Counted from the stretch's first letter, positions 26,311-34,512 are shown. The stretch: DNA of 64,000 bases from Pedobacter caeni (GCF_900129215.1 NZ_FQUQ01000010.1:1-64000), one strand, 5' to 3'. Program-made: numbers and translations. The notes: a model not told the origin generated them from the sequence alone.

Positions 26311-26517
26311 TTAAGCCTTTTTAGAAAATGTCTCTATTTCTTCGATGCTAAATTTTGTCAGCTTTGCAATTTGAAAGGTGGTAAAGCCTTCATTTCTCAT
26401 GTCGTTGACAATGCAGAAAATGTTAATCTTCATGGCTTTTTCAAAGCCAATTCTTTTGCCTACCCGATATAACGGGTCTTTGTCTATTTTTAGGAAGTCT
26501 GATATTCTTGCCATCAT
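26311..26517 (-). CDS. Free-standing Rpn C-terminal module, copy 4
   Basis: A 68-residue protein. It starts MMARISDFLKIDKDPLYRVGKRIGFEKAM and ends GFTTFQIAKLTKFSIEEIETF. It is collinear with residues 210-283 of the Rpn-like nuclease at 27185-28036: a (L/I)SDFxK segment, the DPxYRxGxRxG motif, then a C-terminal helix pair ending in xSIEEIE. It lacks the nuclease domain entirely and has its own ATG, with a second ATG one codon in. It lies 13 bases after the stop of copy 3. By analogy to small RpnS proteins it could bind and inhibit the nuclease; this is a hypothesis. Confidence 0.7.
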   Translation of the reverse strand: MMARISDFLKIDKDPLYRVGKRIGFEKAMKINIFCIVNDMRNEGFTTFQIAKLTKFSIEEIETFSKKA

Positions 26518-26530
26518 GTGATTTGTTTGG

Positions 26531-26731
26531 TTATAATTTTTCTATCTCTTCAGAACTGAGTTTTGTTACCCTCATGATTTGAGATGTTGGAAGTCCTTCC
26601 CGTTTCATTGCCCGGGCTACTTCTATATTGATTCTAACTCCCTTTTCCATCCCTTTTTCTACACCAATGCAAATGCCTATGCGGTAATATGGGTCGTCTT
26701 CTACGTTTAAAAAAACTGATATTCTTTCCAT
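26531..26731 (-). CDS. Free-standing Rpn C-terminal module, copy 3
   Basis: A 66-residue protein running MERISVFLNVEDDPYYRIG, then a Gly/Lys/Glu-rich linker (VEKGMEKGVRINIEVA), then REGLPTSQIMRVTKLSSEEIEKL in two helices. It matches the nuclease C-terminus across its whole length, including the DPYYRIG motif and the final EEIEKL. It is separated from the preceding degenerate copy by 28 bases. No Shine-Dalgarno is evident. The intact frame and conserved motif positions suggest selection at protein level. Confidence 0.7.
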   Translation of the reverse strand: MERISVFLNVEDDPYYRIGICIGVEKGMEKGVRINIEVARAMKREGLPTSQIMRVTKLSSEEIEKL

Positions 26732-26759
26732 AATATGTTGAGTGTTTGTTTACAATTGT

Positions 26760-26969
26760 TTAGTTGTGAGTGTATTCTTTGTTTTTTTTGAGGAGATTTT
26801 TTGCTTGTAAAATCAGGAGAAAACAAAGCCTCTGCATCTTCATTCTTCGGGTAACTCTCAAAGTCCGGTTCTTTTGGGATTCCTCTTTGCTTTTCCTACT
26901 CTTTTTTACCGTTGTTTTATAGCAAGGGTCTTTTTGTGTTTTTAAAAAATCTGCTAATTTCGACGCCAC
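26760..26969 (-). pseudogene. Degenerate Rpn C-terminal module, copy 2
   Basis: A 69-codon frame starting at GTG, four bases after the stop of copy 1. The first 18 residues (MASKLADFLKTQKDPCYK) match the module well. The RIG motif is then lost, the middle is replaced by a Lys/Ser-rich stretch, and after RRMKMQ the sequence reads RLCFLLILQAKNLLKKNKE in place of the GLSxxLIxxATxLSIDEI pattern. Shifting frame restores similarity, so one or two small indels have probably frameshifted it. It may be a decaying copy. Confidence 0.6.
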
Positions 26970-26973
26970 AATT

Positions 26974-27180
26974 CTATAATTTCTTTATTTGATCAATGCT
27001 GAGCGTTGTTGCTTTTGAAATTAGTAAGATTGAAAGACCCTCCGACTTCATTTTTCGGGCAATGGTCAAAGTTGTTTTCTTCTTACCCTTTATTTCTCCC
27101 TTTAATTCTCCTTTTCTTTCCCCTATCCTATAACAAGGGTCTCCTTCTACTTTAAAAAAGTCGGATAATTTTAATGCCAT
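26974..27180 (-). CDS. Free-standing Rpn C-terminal module, copy 1
   Basis: A 68-residue protein, the closest relative of the nuclease C-terminus. It starts MALKLSDFFKVEGDPCYRIGERKG against MLKLSDFFKVERDPYYRIGERNG in the nuclease, and ends GLSILLISKATTLSIDQIKKL against GLSTLLISEATELSIDEIKKL. Only the charged linker differs in length. The gene starts four bases after the nuclease stop (TAG-CATT-ATG), so the two are almost certainly translated from one message. The conservation makes a recent partial duplication the simplest origin. A regulatory role as a nuclease-binding partner is inferred. Confidence 0.78.
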   Translation of the reverse strand: MALKLSDFFKVEGDPCYRIGERKGELKGEIKGKKKTTLTIARKMKSEGLSILLISKATTLSIDQIKKL

Positions 27181-27184
27181 AATG

Positions 27185-28036
27185 CTATAGTTTTTTTATT
27201 TCATCAATACTAAGTTCTGTTGCTTCTGAAATCAAGAGCGTAGAAAGACCCTTAAGTTTCAATATTCGGGCAATTGCCGTAGCCTGATTCTCCAGGACTT
27301 CCGCTTTATCTTTCATCGCTAGCTTGATCCCTTTCTCAACACCATTTCTTTCCCCTATCCTATAATAAGGGTCTCTTTCTACTTTAAAAAAGTCTGATAA
27401 TTTTAACATAATCTCCTCCAGTGGTTGTTCTAAGTTTCGTAGTTGGACTAATACTCTTAATTGATTTATATACCTGTCTTTGGAAAGGTCTCCAATATCC
27501 AGTTCGTATATTCGGTTGAGCACTTCTTTTAATATCTGTGTAGGGTCCTGCTCCGATGGATTACCCAACACGGCCAATAGTTTCTGTTCCATCACATCCG
27601 ACTTTAAAAATATCCGGTGATCAATTGCAGACAATGACGTGGAATGATATCTGAACCAGAAATTTTCCGCCTTGATTCTGGTCACCATACTTGATTTACC
27701 AATTCCTATATAGATCACAAATTGCTTTACCGGCAGGTGGTATTTCCATTGCAACAGGATCGAGTACTCAGCCATCCTATACACCATATCTTTATCATGC
27801 TTTTTCTGATATTCGATGTGCAGGATAAAAACCTTACCTGTTCCATCTCTTACTTTCTTTAATAAATCCGGTTTTCGTTCTTTGGTTTTTTGCAGATCAT
27901 CAGGAATTTCTTCAATATTGACAATGGACATGCCCAGAACATGTTCAATAATTCCGGGAAGGTTGGCTTCCATATTTTCACGAAGAACCTTGTCAAACTT
28001 GGCACCCTGCTTAGGATTGTTCATGTCATTCTGCAT
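27185..28036 (-). CDS. Rpn-family PD-(D/E)XK nuclease
   Basis: A 283-residue protein of the Rpn/putative transposase (PDDEXK) family. The nuclease core shows Asp57 in KERKPDLL and Glu75-x-Gln77 in FILHIEYQKKHDKD, followed by YRMAEYSILLQWKYHLPVKQ with an expected helix. Residues about 150-205 link to a C-terminal module (210-283) with LSDFFKVERDPYYRIGERNG and a final helix pair GLSTLLISEATELSIDEIKKL. By family knowledge, Rpn proteins are DNA endonucleases that stimulate RecA-independent recombination, and some act in phage defence with a smaller C-terminal product as antitoxin. Met210 (ATG at 27409-27407) could start such a product. Four module copies follow downstream. Confidence 0.85.
   Translation of the reverse strand: MQNDMNNPKQGAKFDKVLRENMEANLPGIIEHVLGMSIVNIEEIPDDLQKTKERKPDLLKKVRDGTGKVFILHIEYQKKHDKDMVYRMAEYSILLQWKYHLPVKQFVIYIGIGKSSMVTRIKAENFWFRYHSTSLSAIDHRIFLKSDVMEQKLLAVLGNPSEQDPTQILKEVLNRIYELDIGDLSKDRYINQLRVLVQLRNLEQPLEEIMLKLSDFFKVERDPYYRIGERNGVEKGIKLAMKDKAEVLENQATAIARILKLKGLSTLLISEATELSIDEIKKL
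27407..27420 (-). promoter_or_regulatory. Putative internal translation start within the Rpn nuclease gene
   Basis: On the minus strand GGAGGAGATTATG places GGAGG five bases before the in-frame ATG of Met210. The product would be a 74-residue protein equal to the module repeated downstream. Strong Shine-Dalgarno matches are scarce in this genome segment, but GAGGAG also encodes the ordinary Glu-Glu pair, so chance is possible. Confidence 0.5.
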
Positions 28037-28450
28037 ATCTCAGTCGTTACATGTTGAATCTATATCTATTATTTAACTATAACAACATTTTATGTCTTTT
28101 TTTATTTATTTATCTTGTTGTGTCAGTCAGGGGCCCCCAGGAACCTGGTAATTAGCATTGGATGTGATGAACGGTACAGTGCTCAGAAGCCTGATTTTAA
28201 TTAAAGTGTAAACTACAATTGTTTAATTGTACAATTTAAGTGCACCTTATAGGTCTGTTTTTAATTTTTAAAGAAACTATCTATATTGTAGGGATGATCT
28301 TTATCTTAATTAATGCTTATGTCTGATGTCATGCTGATCTGGCCTCCTGAATAACCAACTCTAATTCTTAAGGAAAGAACAATTCTATCAGTTACCTATT
28401 CATCCCGGAGTAGGTACTAAAACTTATTGGCTAAAATCAAAATCATCCCT
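28037..28450. other. Divergent spacer between Rpn nuclease and Crp/Fnr gene
   Basis: About 410 A/T-rich bases with no supported gene. The main structures are two adjacent palindromes at 28215-28236 (listed separately) and a short G/C-rich patch GGGGCCCCC near 28131-28139. No clear TTTG / TAnnTTTG promoter was found by eye. Confidence 0.5.
28215..28236. promoter_or_regulatory. Clustered palindromes, possible regulator binding site
   Basis: ACAATTGT (28215-28222) and AATTGTACAATT (28225-28236) are perfect palindromes sharing the half-site ACAATT. They lie between the divergent nuclease and Crp/Fnr genes and could bind the neighbouring regulator. A/T-rich sequence produces such palindromes by chance fairly often. 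Confidence 0.35.
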
Positions 28451-29020
28451 ATGAAATACGCTGCTCTTATTGAATCATTAAAAAAATATGGAACCCTGAC
28501 GGATAACAGTATCCGCTTATTGAAGGAAAGAGGGGAATCCCGGACTATCTCCGTAAAAGACCATCTGCTTATCCCGGGAGAGGTTTGCAAAAACCTTTAT
28601 TTCATTAACAAGGGCCTCTTCAGACGTTACCGGTTTGTAAATAAAAAGGACAGGACAGTTGGTTTTAATGGTCTTGCTGAACATATGACTTCTGCCGATA
28701 GTTTCTTTAATCAGGTGTTGTCTAAGGAAGGAATTGTCTGCGAAAGTAAGGCTGAAATTATTTGTTTGAATTATTTTGCCTGGCAGTCGATGTGTAATGA
28801 AGATCCGGACTTTAATAAAATTTGTTGCAATATTACCCTTCATAAGCTAATTGAGAGTATCGAGCATTTAAGCGTTTTTAATTCCAGCAAGACAAAAGAG
28901 AAGGTGATTTACTTGTGTAAGCTTTATCCAGGTATTTTAAATGTGGTAACGCAAAAAAGTATTGCCAGCCTTTTTCATCTCACTCCACAGGCAATGAACA
29001 GGGTCATTCCAAAGCTTTAA
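28451..29020 (+). CDS. Crp/Fnr-family transcription regulator
   Basis: A 189-residue protein from the ATG at 28451; an upstream TTG at 28427 would add eight residues. The N-terminal cyclic-nucleotide-binding-like barrel (about 15-105) includes ISVKDHLLIPGEVCKNLYFINKGLFRRY and a SADSFF segment, but not the canonical cAMP-contact RxS arrangement. The C-terminal helix-turn-helix (about 150-189) reads VTQKSIASLFHLTPQAMNRVIPKL, the usual Bacteroidota ending. The length is normal for the phylum's short Crp/Fnr proteins. The effector is unknown. It is divergent from the Rpn array and next to the mini-HTH gene. Confidence 0.88.
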   Translation: MKYAALIESLKKYGTLTDNSIRLLKERGESRTISVKDHLLIPGEVCKNLYFINKGLFRRYRFVNKKDRTVGFNGLAEHMTSADSFFNQVLSKEGIVCESKAEIICLNYFAWQSMCNEDPDFNKICCNITLHKLIESIEHLSVFNSSKTKEKVIYLCKLYPGILNVVTQKSIASLFHLTPQAMNRVIPKL

Positions 29021-29149
29021 TGCATTTTTCCTTAAAACGTCCTGCTGAATTATCAACTTATTTGATTTTTTTGGAGCTGTTAATGCTTCTAAAATTGATT
29101 TCTTATTGCCCCCTGACCCCCTAAATTAGTTTGGACAAACGTTCATCAT

Positions 29150-29356
29150 ATGTTTAATGTCAATCACAGAATACGGCTTCAGCACTTATTGGAGCTGATT
29201 AGTTCAAAACAAGCCAAAGGTGTCAATTTCTTAGCGAGGCGGATGGAATGCTGTGAGCGAACAGTCAAATATCTGGTGGCTCAACTGAAGAGGGAAGGCC
29301 ATGACATCCGGTATGACAAAGCTTTGAAACGTTATGTACTTCTAAAAAAAAGATGA
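29150..29356 (+). CDS. Mini helix-turn-helix protein
   Basis: A 68-residue protein that is essentially a single winged-helix DeoR/HTH_11-type domain: IRLQHLLELISSKQAKGVNFLARRM, then ECCERTVKYLVAQLKREGHDIRYDKALKRYVL, matching a recognition helix followed by a wing. No effector domain is attached. Similar fragments are widespread in Bacteroidota next to small surface proteins. It could be a stand-alone regulator of the following DUF6520-like gene, or a remnant of a WYL-type regulator. It ends with KKR and a TGA at 29354-29356. Confidence 0.7.
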   Translation: MFNVNHRIRLQHLLELISSKQAKGVNFLARRMECCERTVKYLVAQLKREGHDIRYDKALKRYVLLKKR

Positions 29357-29494
29357 CATGAGAAAGTTTGCAGTATTCCCGGGCTAAAAGCCGTATCAGA
29401 AGAATAAAAGGATTGCATTTGGTGGAGCATAAGGTGCTTTCCGGGAAGCCTACTTTACAGGCACAGCTAAATATTTTTAATTTAATAAATCAAC

Positions 29495-29863
29495 ATGAAA
29501 ACAAATAAGAAGGCCTGGCTAAGTGCTATGGCCGCAATAATTTTAGTAACGATAATAGGCGTAGGGCTTGCGTTTAAACCTTCTACAAAAGAAAAAGAGG
29601 AAGTGAAAAGAGCAGGTGTAATCTGGTATTATAACTCAGATTCACCATTTGCGACAGATATCACTGATGGGAACAACTGGACGCAAATTGATCCTAGTAA
29701 ACCTGGTTGCGGTCATAATTTAGGGATTTTGCCATGTTCATTGGATGTTGACGCATCAGTTATGACTCAGGCAGAGTTAGATGCTTATTTCTTTACTCAA
29801 TTTAACGACGTGGCGTCTGAGATAATAAAAGCTGCACTAAAGAGAAGATCTCTTCCCAACTAA
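29495..29863 (+). CDS. DUF6520-like small exported protein
   Basis: A 122-residue protein with an N-terminal membrane or signal segment (KKAWLSAMAAIILVTIIGVGLAF). The mature part starts with an aromatic WYYNSDSPF, has two cysteines in a PGCGHNLGILPCSLDVDAS segment, and ends in a Glu/Asp-rich TQAELDAYFFTQFNDV helix. This layout (short leader, WYY, CxxxxxxxxC) is typical of DUF6520 proteins, a Bacteroidota-only group of unknown role. Assignment is by pattern and moderate. A perfect 11-bp terminator follows. Confidence 0.65.
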   Translation: MKTNKKAWLSAMAAIILVTIIGVGLAFKPSTKEKEEVKRAGVIWYYNSDSPFATDITDGNNWTQIDPSKPGCGHNLGILPCSLDVDASVMTQAELDAYFFTQFNDVASEIIKAALKRRSLPN

Positions 29864-29883
29864 ATAGAGTTGATTATCCGGAT

Positions 29884-29912
29884 AAATCCCCCTATGAAGC
29901 TTAGGGGGATTT
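29884..29912. terminator. Bidirectional terminator
   Basis: AAATCCCCCTA (29884-29894) pairs perfectly with TAGGGGGATTT (29902-29912) around a 7-nt loop. It lies between the convergent stops of the DUF6520-like gene and the SusD gene. Confidence 0.85.
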
Positions 29913-29926
29913 AATAACTAATCGTA

Positions 29927-31285
29927 TTATCGCGGGTTTTGCTGCATTCCCGATTGTATAATTACATCTTCTGGAATAGGTAAAGTATATTTTAAATCGT
30001 TAGGGGCCAGAACATAATTTCTATGTTTTAAATTTCTGGTTAAAGAGATATTCCGACCTTCTTTGTTTAATCTTTTCAGGTCCATCCATCGGATTCCCCG
30101 GAATAAGAGTTCTTTTCTTCGCTCATTGAGGATTAATTCCAATACTTCAGACGAGCTTAATCCTGAAAAAGGTATAAATTTATCTTTCAGCCAACGCTTT
30201 TTGAGTAAGAAATTGATATCATCCAGGGCCTGATCCATTTTCCCCATTCTTGCATTGGATTCTGCCCGGTTTAGGTAAACTTCATTTGTTGCCATACCTC
30301 CGAATAATGAAAGCCCTTCTGCAAATCTTCCTTTAAATCCATGGGAGCCATCTGAGTTGTTGGTGAACAAAATTTCCTTTCTGAGATCATCGGGTTGATA
30401 CATTTTATAAAGGTCGGGGTTTACTCTTCCTCTGGTGAGGTTGAGTGTTTGCCCCTCGGCAATCCCATTTTCTGAAATCACCTCTGCATTAAATCTTTTT
30501 AATGGACTTGGCTGTTTTGCATCCAGGTCATTATAATCTATCAGTTCGTTACGTATTTGCAGGCAGGAGTCTGCATAAATACCGGAATTGACGTAGTCTC
30601 CCATGGATAGGTAAATTCTGGAAAGTAAAGCGTACGCCGCGGGTTTTGAGGGTCTGATCTTAGTTGTCACAGTTGCTGAGAGCAAATTAGCAGCAGATTT
30701 AATATCTATGATCATTTGTTGGTAAGTCTCCCTAACAGAAGCTCTTCTGGATTTCTCATTAAAATTAGTATTTAAACGCAAGGGCAATCCTAAATCCAAA
30801 TCTGCAGTGTTGGAACCATATGCCGGAGTCCATATTAAGCTTGCCTGTAACAAGCGTTTCCCCCGAAAGTACAAAGCCTGCCCTTTGACATAATCCCATT
30901 CTTTTGCGTTGTTTTGATTCCTATCTACTTTGTTCAGTCCTTCTAAGACTGAGTTGCAGTAATAGATGACTTTGTAGGCGTTATCCCAATTGTTGACATT
31001 TGGTTGAAATAGAAAATCCTTTTCCCAGATATGGATTCTTCGTTCCTCTTCGGAATAGAGGGATTCCCAGTGCTCATTGGTTAAATAGTGATCATCGCTA
31101 CTGAATTCTCCTTCATGAGGCTCAGGCAGGAAGATCGCAGCATTGTCCATTAGCGACTGAAAGTCTTTTATGGTTACCGGGACCGCCAGTTTTTTATCGG
31201 GCTTTGCTTCCAGGAATTTTTTACAACCGGAAGCTAAAATCAGAAGGCCGGTGAAAAGTATAATATAGATTTTTCTTGATGACAT
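29927..31285 (-). CDS. SusD/RagB-family surface lipoprotein (second system)
   Basis: A 452-residue lipoprotein with lipobox Cys21 (ILASGCKKF). The N-terminal SusD-like half has KDFQSLMDNAAIFLP and WDNAYKVIYYCNSVLEGL; the C-terminal half has EVYLNRAESNARMGKMDQALDDINFLL, LILNERRKELLFRGIRWMDLKRL and YTLPIPEDVIIQSGMQQNPR. It is the last gene of the TlpA-SusC-SusD operon, 29 bases after SusC. It is somewhat shorter than the first system's SusD. The ligand is unknown, with no degradative enzyme adjacent. Confidence 0.94.
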   Translation of the reverse strand: MSSRKIYIILFTGLLILASGCKKFLEAKPDKKLAVPVTIKDFQSLMDNAAIFLPEPHEGEFSSDDHYLTNEHWESLYSEEERRIHIWEKDFLFQPNVNNWDNAYKVIYYCNSVLEGLNKVDRNQNNAKEWDYVKGQALYFRGKRLLQASLIWTPAYGSNTADLDLGLPLRLNTNFNEKSRRASVRETYQQMIIDIKSAANLLSATVTTKIRPSKPAAYALLSRIYLSMGDYVNSGIYADSCLQIRNELIDYNDLDAKQPSPLKRFNAEVISENGIAEGQTLNLTRGRVNPDLYKMYQPDDLRKEILFTNNSDGSHGFKGRFAEGLSLFGGMATNEVYLNRAESNARMGKMDQALDDINFLLKKRWLKDKFIPFSGLSSSEVLELILNERRKELLFRGIRWMDLKRLNKEGRNISLTRNLKHRNYVLAPNDLKYTLPIPEDVIIQSGMQQNPR

Positions 31286-31314
31286 CGTCTTAGTTATTAA
31301 ATGAGATAATCAGG

Positions 31315-34300
31315 TTAAAAATTGGCACGAACACCAAAGGAATAACTCCTTGGTAAGGGCATTGTCCTTTCTCCATAATAGTCTGGGTCAATGTTCTCTT
31401 TATTTGCCCTCCAAAGGATGCCTGGATTGTTAATATTGAAGTATAAATTCAGGCTTTTGAAAGGTATTCTCTTGAAGTTGTCTTTATTGAGTTCGTAGTT
31501 GAGGTTGATGTAATGTAGTCTGATGTGATCTCCCCGTTCAACAAGCGCTTCACTAAAGGTGTAAAGCGCCTGCATCTGATTGGAAAAAGGATATAGATTA
31601 GCAGGGACAGTGGTAAAATCTTCATCTCCACTCTGCTTCCATCTTTTTGAGAAGTCTGAATGTCCCCTGCCCTGTGCGTAAAGCGCAGGATAGTCGATGC
31701 TGTTCCTTCTGAAATAATAGCCGAATTTATAGATCAGACGAAAAGTCAGTGACAAGTTCCGGTATGAAAATGTATTCCCCATTGAGCCGAAAACTGTTGG
31801 AACTGCGGAGCCATAATACCGGAGGTCTTCTATTTGTGTTCCTGCGGAAGTGATCTTGTTATAGGCTTTACTGATTTCATTGTTCAGATATCCTCTGGGC
31901 TCACCGGTTTGAGGATCAAGTCCTGCCCATTTGTAGGCAAAGATGGAATAGGTTGGCTTACCTTCTATACCGGATATCCCATTGTTTAAGAAATTACTTC
32001 CTTGTCTGTTCTTTAAATAGTATTTAGTGATCTCATCTTTGTTTATGCTGAAATTGAGATTGGTACTCCATTTAAATGTCCCATCAATGTTTTTGCTATT
32101 CAATGCTAAATCTACTCCTGAACCTTTTGTAGAAGCTACATTTTTAATAATAGAACTGCCTACTCCTCCGGTATAGTCCAGAAGACTGGTGCCAAATAAA
32201 TCCGTTCCTTTTTTCAGGTAGTATTCGATACTTCCGCTAATCCGGTTTGTCATCATACTAAAATCGAGACCGATGTTAATTGTTCTGCTGGTTTCCCATT
32301 TGAGTTCGGGGTTGGCATATTTATTAAATCTCGACATTGGCATTAAGGTGTAAGGAGAAGTATCAAAGTATTCAATGGTGGTAACTGCACTCTTGCCAAC
32401 GTCAACATTTCCATTAAAGCCATAGGTTAACCTTAGGTTGAGGTAAGGGAGAATAGCGCTCTTATAAAAAGATTCTTTAGAGACCTCCCAGGCCAGGCCT
32501 GATGACCAGAGTGGATTCCATTTGTCATTGGTATGGAGACCAAATAAGTTTGAAGCATCTTTTCTGGCACTTAAGGATATGCTGTATTTATCTTTGAAAG
32601 TATAAGCAGCATTTGTAAAAAGAGATATCAGGCTGGAGTTTTGGTCACTGATTCCGGTAACAGAGGGAATAAATGATTTTGATCCGGTGATGAAGTGCGG
32701 GTGTTCCTGTGTGTGATCAACTAAGCCATTGGTAATGTTCTCCTCGTCATATCCATAGAGGCGATTCATATTGCCGGTGTTGACCGTTTCTCGAAAGTCC
32801 ACACCTGCAATGGCAGTAATTTTATGATTTTTCCAATCTCTGTCCAGATTTAATTGCCCCCTCAGGCTATTTGATTGTATGAGTAGATTTTGCAGTTGAA
32901 GAATTCCACCTGGAGGTACTTTATAAGTCAGTTCACCTGCTTTTGAAATCTGACTAAAACTGTTAACCAGATTCCTGGAGAAATAGCTTTCTTCATCGTT
33001 AAGGATTTGGTTTGTATTCTGCTGACGTTGGTATTGATATTTGACATTAGCACTTAGCCCAAGTGGCAACTTTTGATTTATATCAACGTTTGCAATCAGG
33101 CTATGCTGATTATTCCTGCTTTTATTATGTTTATAATCTTCGAGTGGATAGTATTGCCAATCCAGTAGCTTGCCTTTTCCTGTTTCCAGAACATGGGATG
33201 CTTTCCATGCTTTTGATAAGGCTAATGATGCCCCATCTGCATCTGCAAATCTTACATAAGGAGCCAGGCTGTTTTTATGACCTGTAATTTCACCGTACGC
33301 AGGCCGACCATTTTCCAACTGATTTTTGGTGTAGGTCATGGCCGTGCTTAATTCAAGATGCTTTGATAGTTTTACGGTGTTTTGGACGCGAAAATTTAAA
33401 CGCTTGGATGGGGCATCTAAATGAGAAATGCTCCGGTCGTATCCTGAGGAAACCAACCAGTTCATCGATTCAGAACCCCCACTTAAATTTATGGCGTATT
33501 GCTGATGAAGTGATCTTCGATAAAAATATCTGTTAAAGTCATCCCGTACGTCTGTACCTTTTAAGGCATTGATTTGTTCATCTATTCGTTCTTGTTCAGA
33601 AGGAGAGGAAGCCGACCGTTTAATCAATAATTCAACTATCGGAGATAAAGCCGGTTGAAAGGGAGAGTTGATGTCGTCTTTGTAATAGCCTTTGTTGTAT
33701 AGCATTGTTTCTACATCAACGAAATCCGAGGAAGCAATCTGAGGTAAATAAGAAAGGTCAGGTTTGTTACCTATGGTATGATTGATGTTGAAATCGATGT
33801 TAAGCTTCTGGTTGAATCTCCCTCTTTTTGTAGTGATGACGATAACGCCATTACCTGCCCGGGCACCCCAGATAGAGGCTGCCGCGGCATCTTTTAATAT
33901 GGTGATGTTGGCTACGTCATTTGGGTTGATGTTGTTGAGCTCTCCTTCATAAGGAAAATTATCCAGGACAATCAGTGGTTCTCTAGGCCCCTGAATGGTG
34001 CTGAGGCCCCGGATCATTAATCTCCCATTAGACCCACTGGTATTGCGATCTGCAAGCACACTGCTGGCCACTCCTTCCAGTCTGTCCAGAATATTTGGTC
34101 CCATTTGTTGATTCAAGGTCTTCTGATCGATTATGGTAAAAGAGCCTGTTGCCCGTTCTTTTGGAAGTTGTTGATAGCCGGTCGAAATCATGACTTCCTT
34201 AAGATCCTGAACGTCTTCCTTCAGCAAGATGATTAAGCGGTTTTTTAGATTGGAGAGTACCACGATTTCCTGGCTTTGATATCCAACATGACTAATTTCA

Positions 34301-34506
34301 AGGAGCATGCTGTTGCCATTATGCTTGATGTTGAAGTTTCCCAGGTGGTCTGTATGGATCGTGTTGTTACTGCCCTTTATTTTTACGGATACCTGCCGGA
34401 GAGGAGATTTGTCTTTTGCGGATTGAACTGTTCCGTTAATGTTGATCTGACCTTTAGCAGATAAGTATCCACAAAAGGTTAGCAGGAGGAATAAGTAAGC
34501 CTTCAT
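31315..34506 (-). CDS. SusC/RagA TonB-dependent receptor (second system)
   Basis: A 1063-residue outer-membrane transporter with signal peptide to SAKGQ (about 20). The carboxypeptidase-regulatory-like domain is at about 22-95, the plug at about 115-230 (MIRGLSTIQGPREPLIVLDNFPYEG and DAAAASIWGARAGNGVIVITTKRG), then the barrel. Unlike the receptor at 8355 it lacks an STN domain, and no FecI/FecR pair is nearby, so it is probably not under anti-sigma control. It starts six bases after the thioredoxin-like gene and is followed by its SusD partner. Confidence 0.94.
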   Translation of the reverse strand: MKAYLFLLLTFCGYLSAKGQININGTVQSAKDKSPLRQVSVKIKGSNNTIHTDHLGNFNIKHNGNSMLLEISHVGYQSQEIVVLSNLKNRLIILLKEDVQDLKEVMISTGYQQLPKERATGSFTIIDQKTLNQQMGPNILDRLEGVASSVLADRNTSGSNGRLMIRGLSTIQGPREPLIVLDNFPYEGELNNINPNDVANITILKDAAAASIWGARAGNGVIVITTKRGRFNQKLNIDFNINHTIGNKPDLSYLPQIASSDFVDVETMLYNKGYYKDDINSPFQPALSPIVELLIKRSASSPSEQERIDEQINALKGTDVRDDFNRYFYRRSLHQQYAINLSGGSESMNWLVSSGYDRSISHLDAPSKRLNFRVQNTVKLSKHLELSTAMTYTKNQLENGRPAYGEITGHKNSLAPYVRFADADGASLALSKAWKASHVLETGKGKLLDWQYYPLEDYKHNKSRNNQHSLIANVDINQKLPLGLSANVKYQYQRQQNTNQILNDEESYFSRNLVNSFSQISKAGELTYKVPPGGILQLQNLLIQSNSLRGQLNLDRDWKNHKITAIAGVDFRETVNTGNMNRLYGYDEENITNGLVDHTQEHPHFITGSKSFIPSVTGISDQNSSLISLFTNAAYTFKDKYSISLSARKDASNLFGLHTNDKWNPLWSSGLAWEVSKESFYKSAILPYLNLRLTYGFNGNVDVGKSAVTTIEYFDTSPYTLMPMSRFNKYANPELKWETSRTINIGLDFSMMTNRISGSIEYYLKKGTDLFGTSLLDYTGGVGSSIIKNVASTKGSGVDLALNSKNIDGTFKWSTNLNFSINKDEITKYYLKNRQGSNFLNNGISGIEGKPTYSIFAYKWAGLDPQTGEPRGYLNNEISKAYNKITSAGTQIEDLRYYGSAVPTVFGSMGNTFSYRNLSLTFRLIYKFGYYFRRNSIDYPALYAQGRGHSDFSKRWKQSGDEDFTTVPANLYPFSNQMQALYTFSEALVERGDHIRLHYINLNYELNKDNFKRIPFKSLNLYFNINNPGILWRANKENIDPDYYGERTMPLPRSYSFGVRANF

Positions 34507-34512
34507 ACGTCT

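Noticed and set aside
27185..28036. Rpn gene as an active transposase or insertion sequence
   Set aside because: Family members were once labelled transposases, but no terminal inverted repeats or target-site duplications are visible around it, and known Rpn proteins are nucleases.
29105..29125. C-rich CCCCCTGACCCCC patch as an insertion-sequence end or attachment site
   Set aside because: A loosely similar inverted patch exists near 28126-28139, but the match is about eight bases and no transposase is between them.
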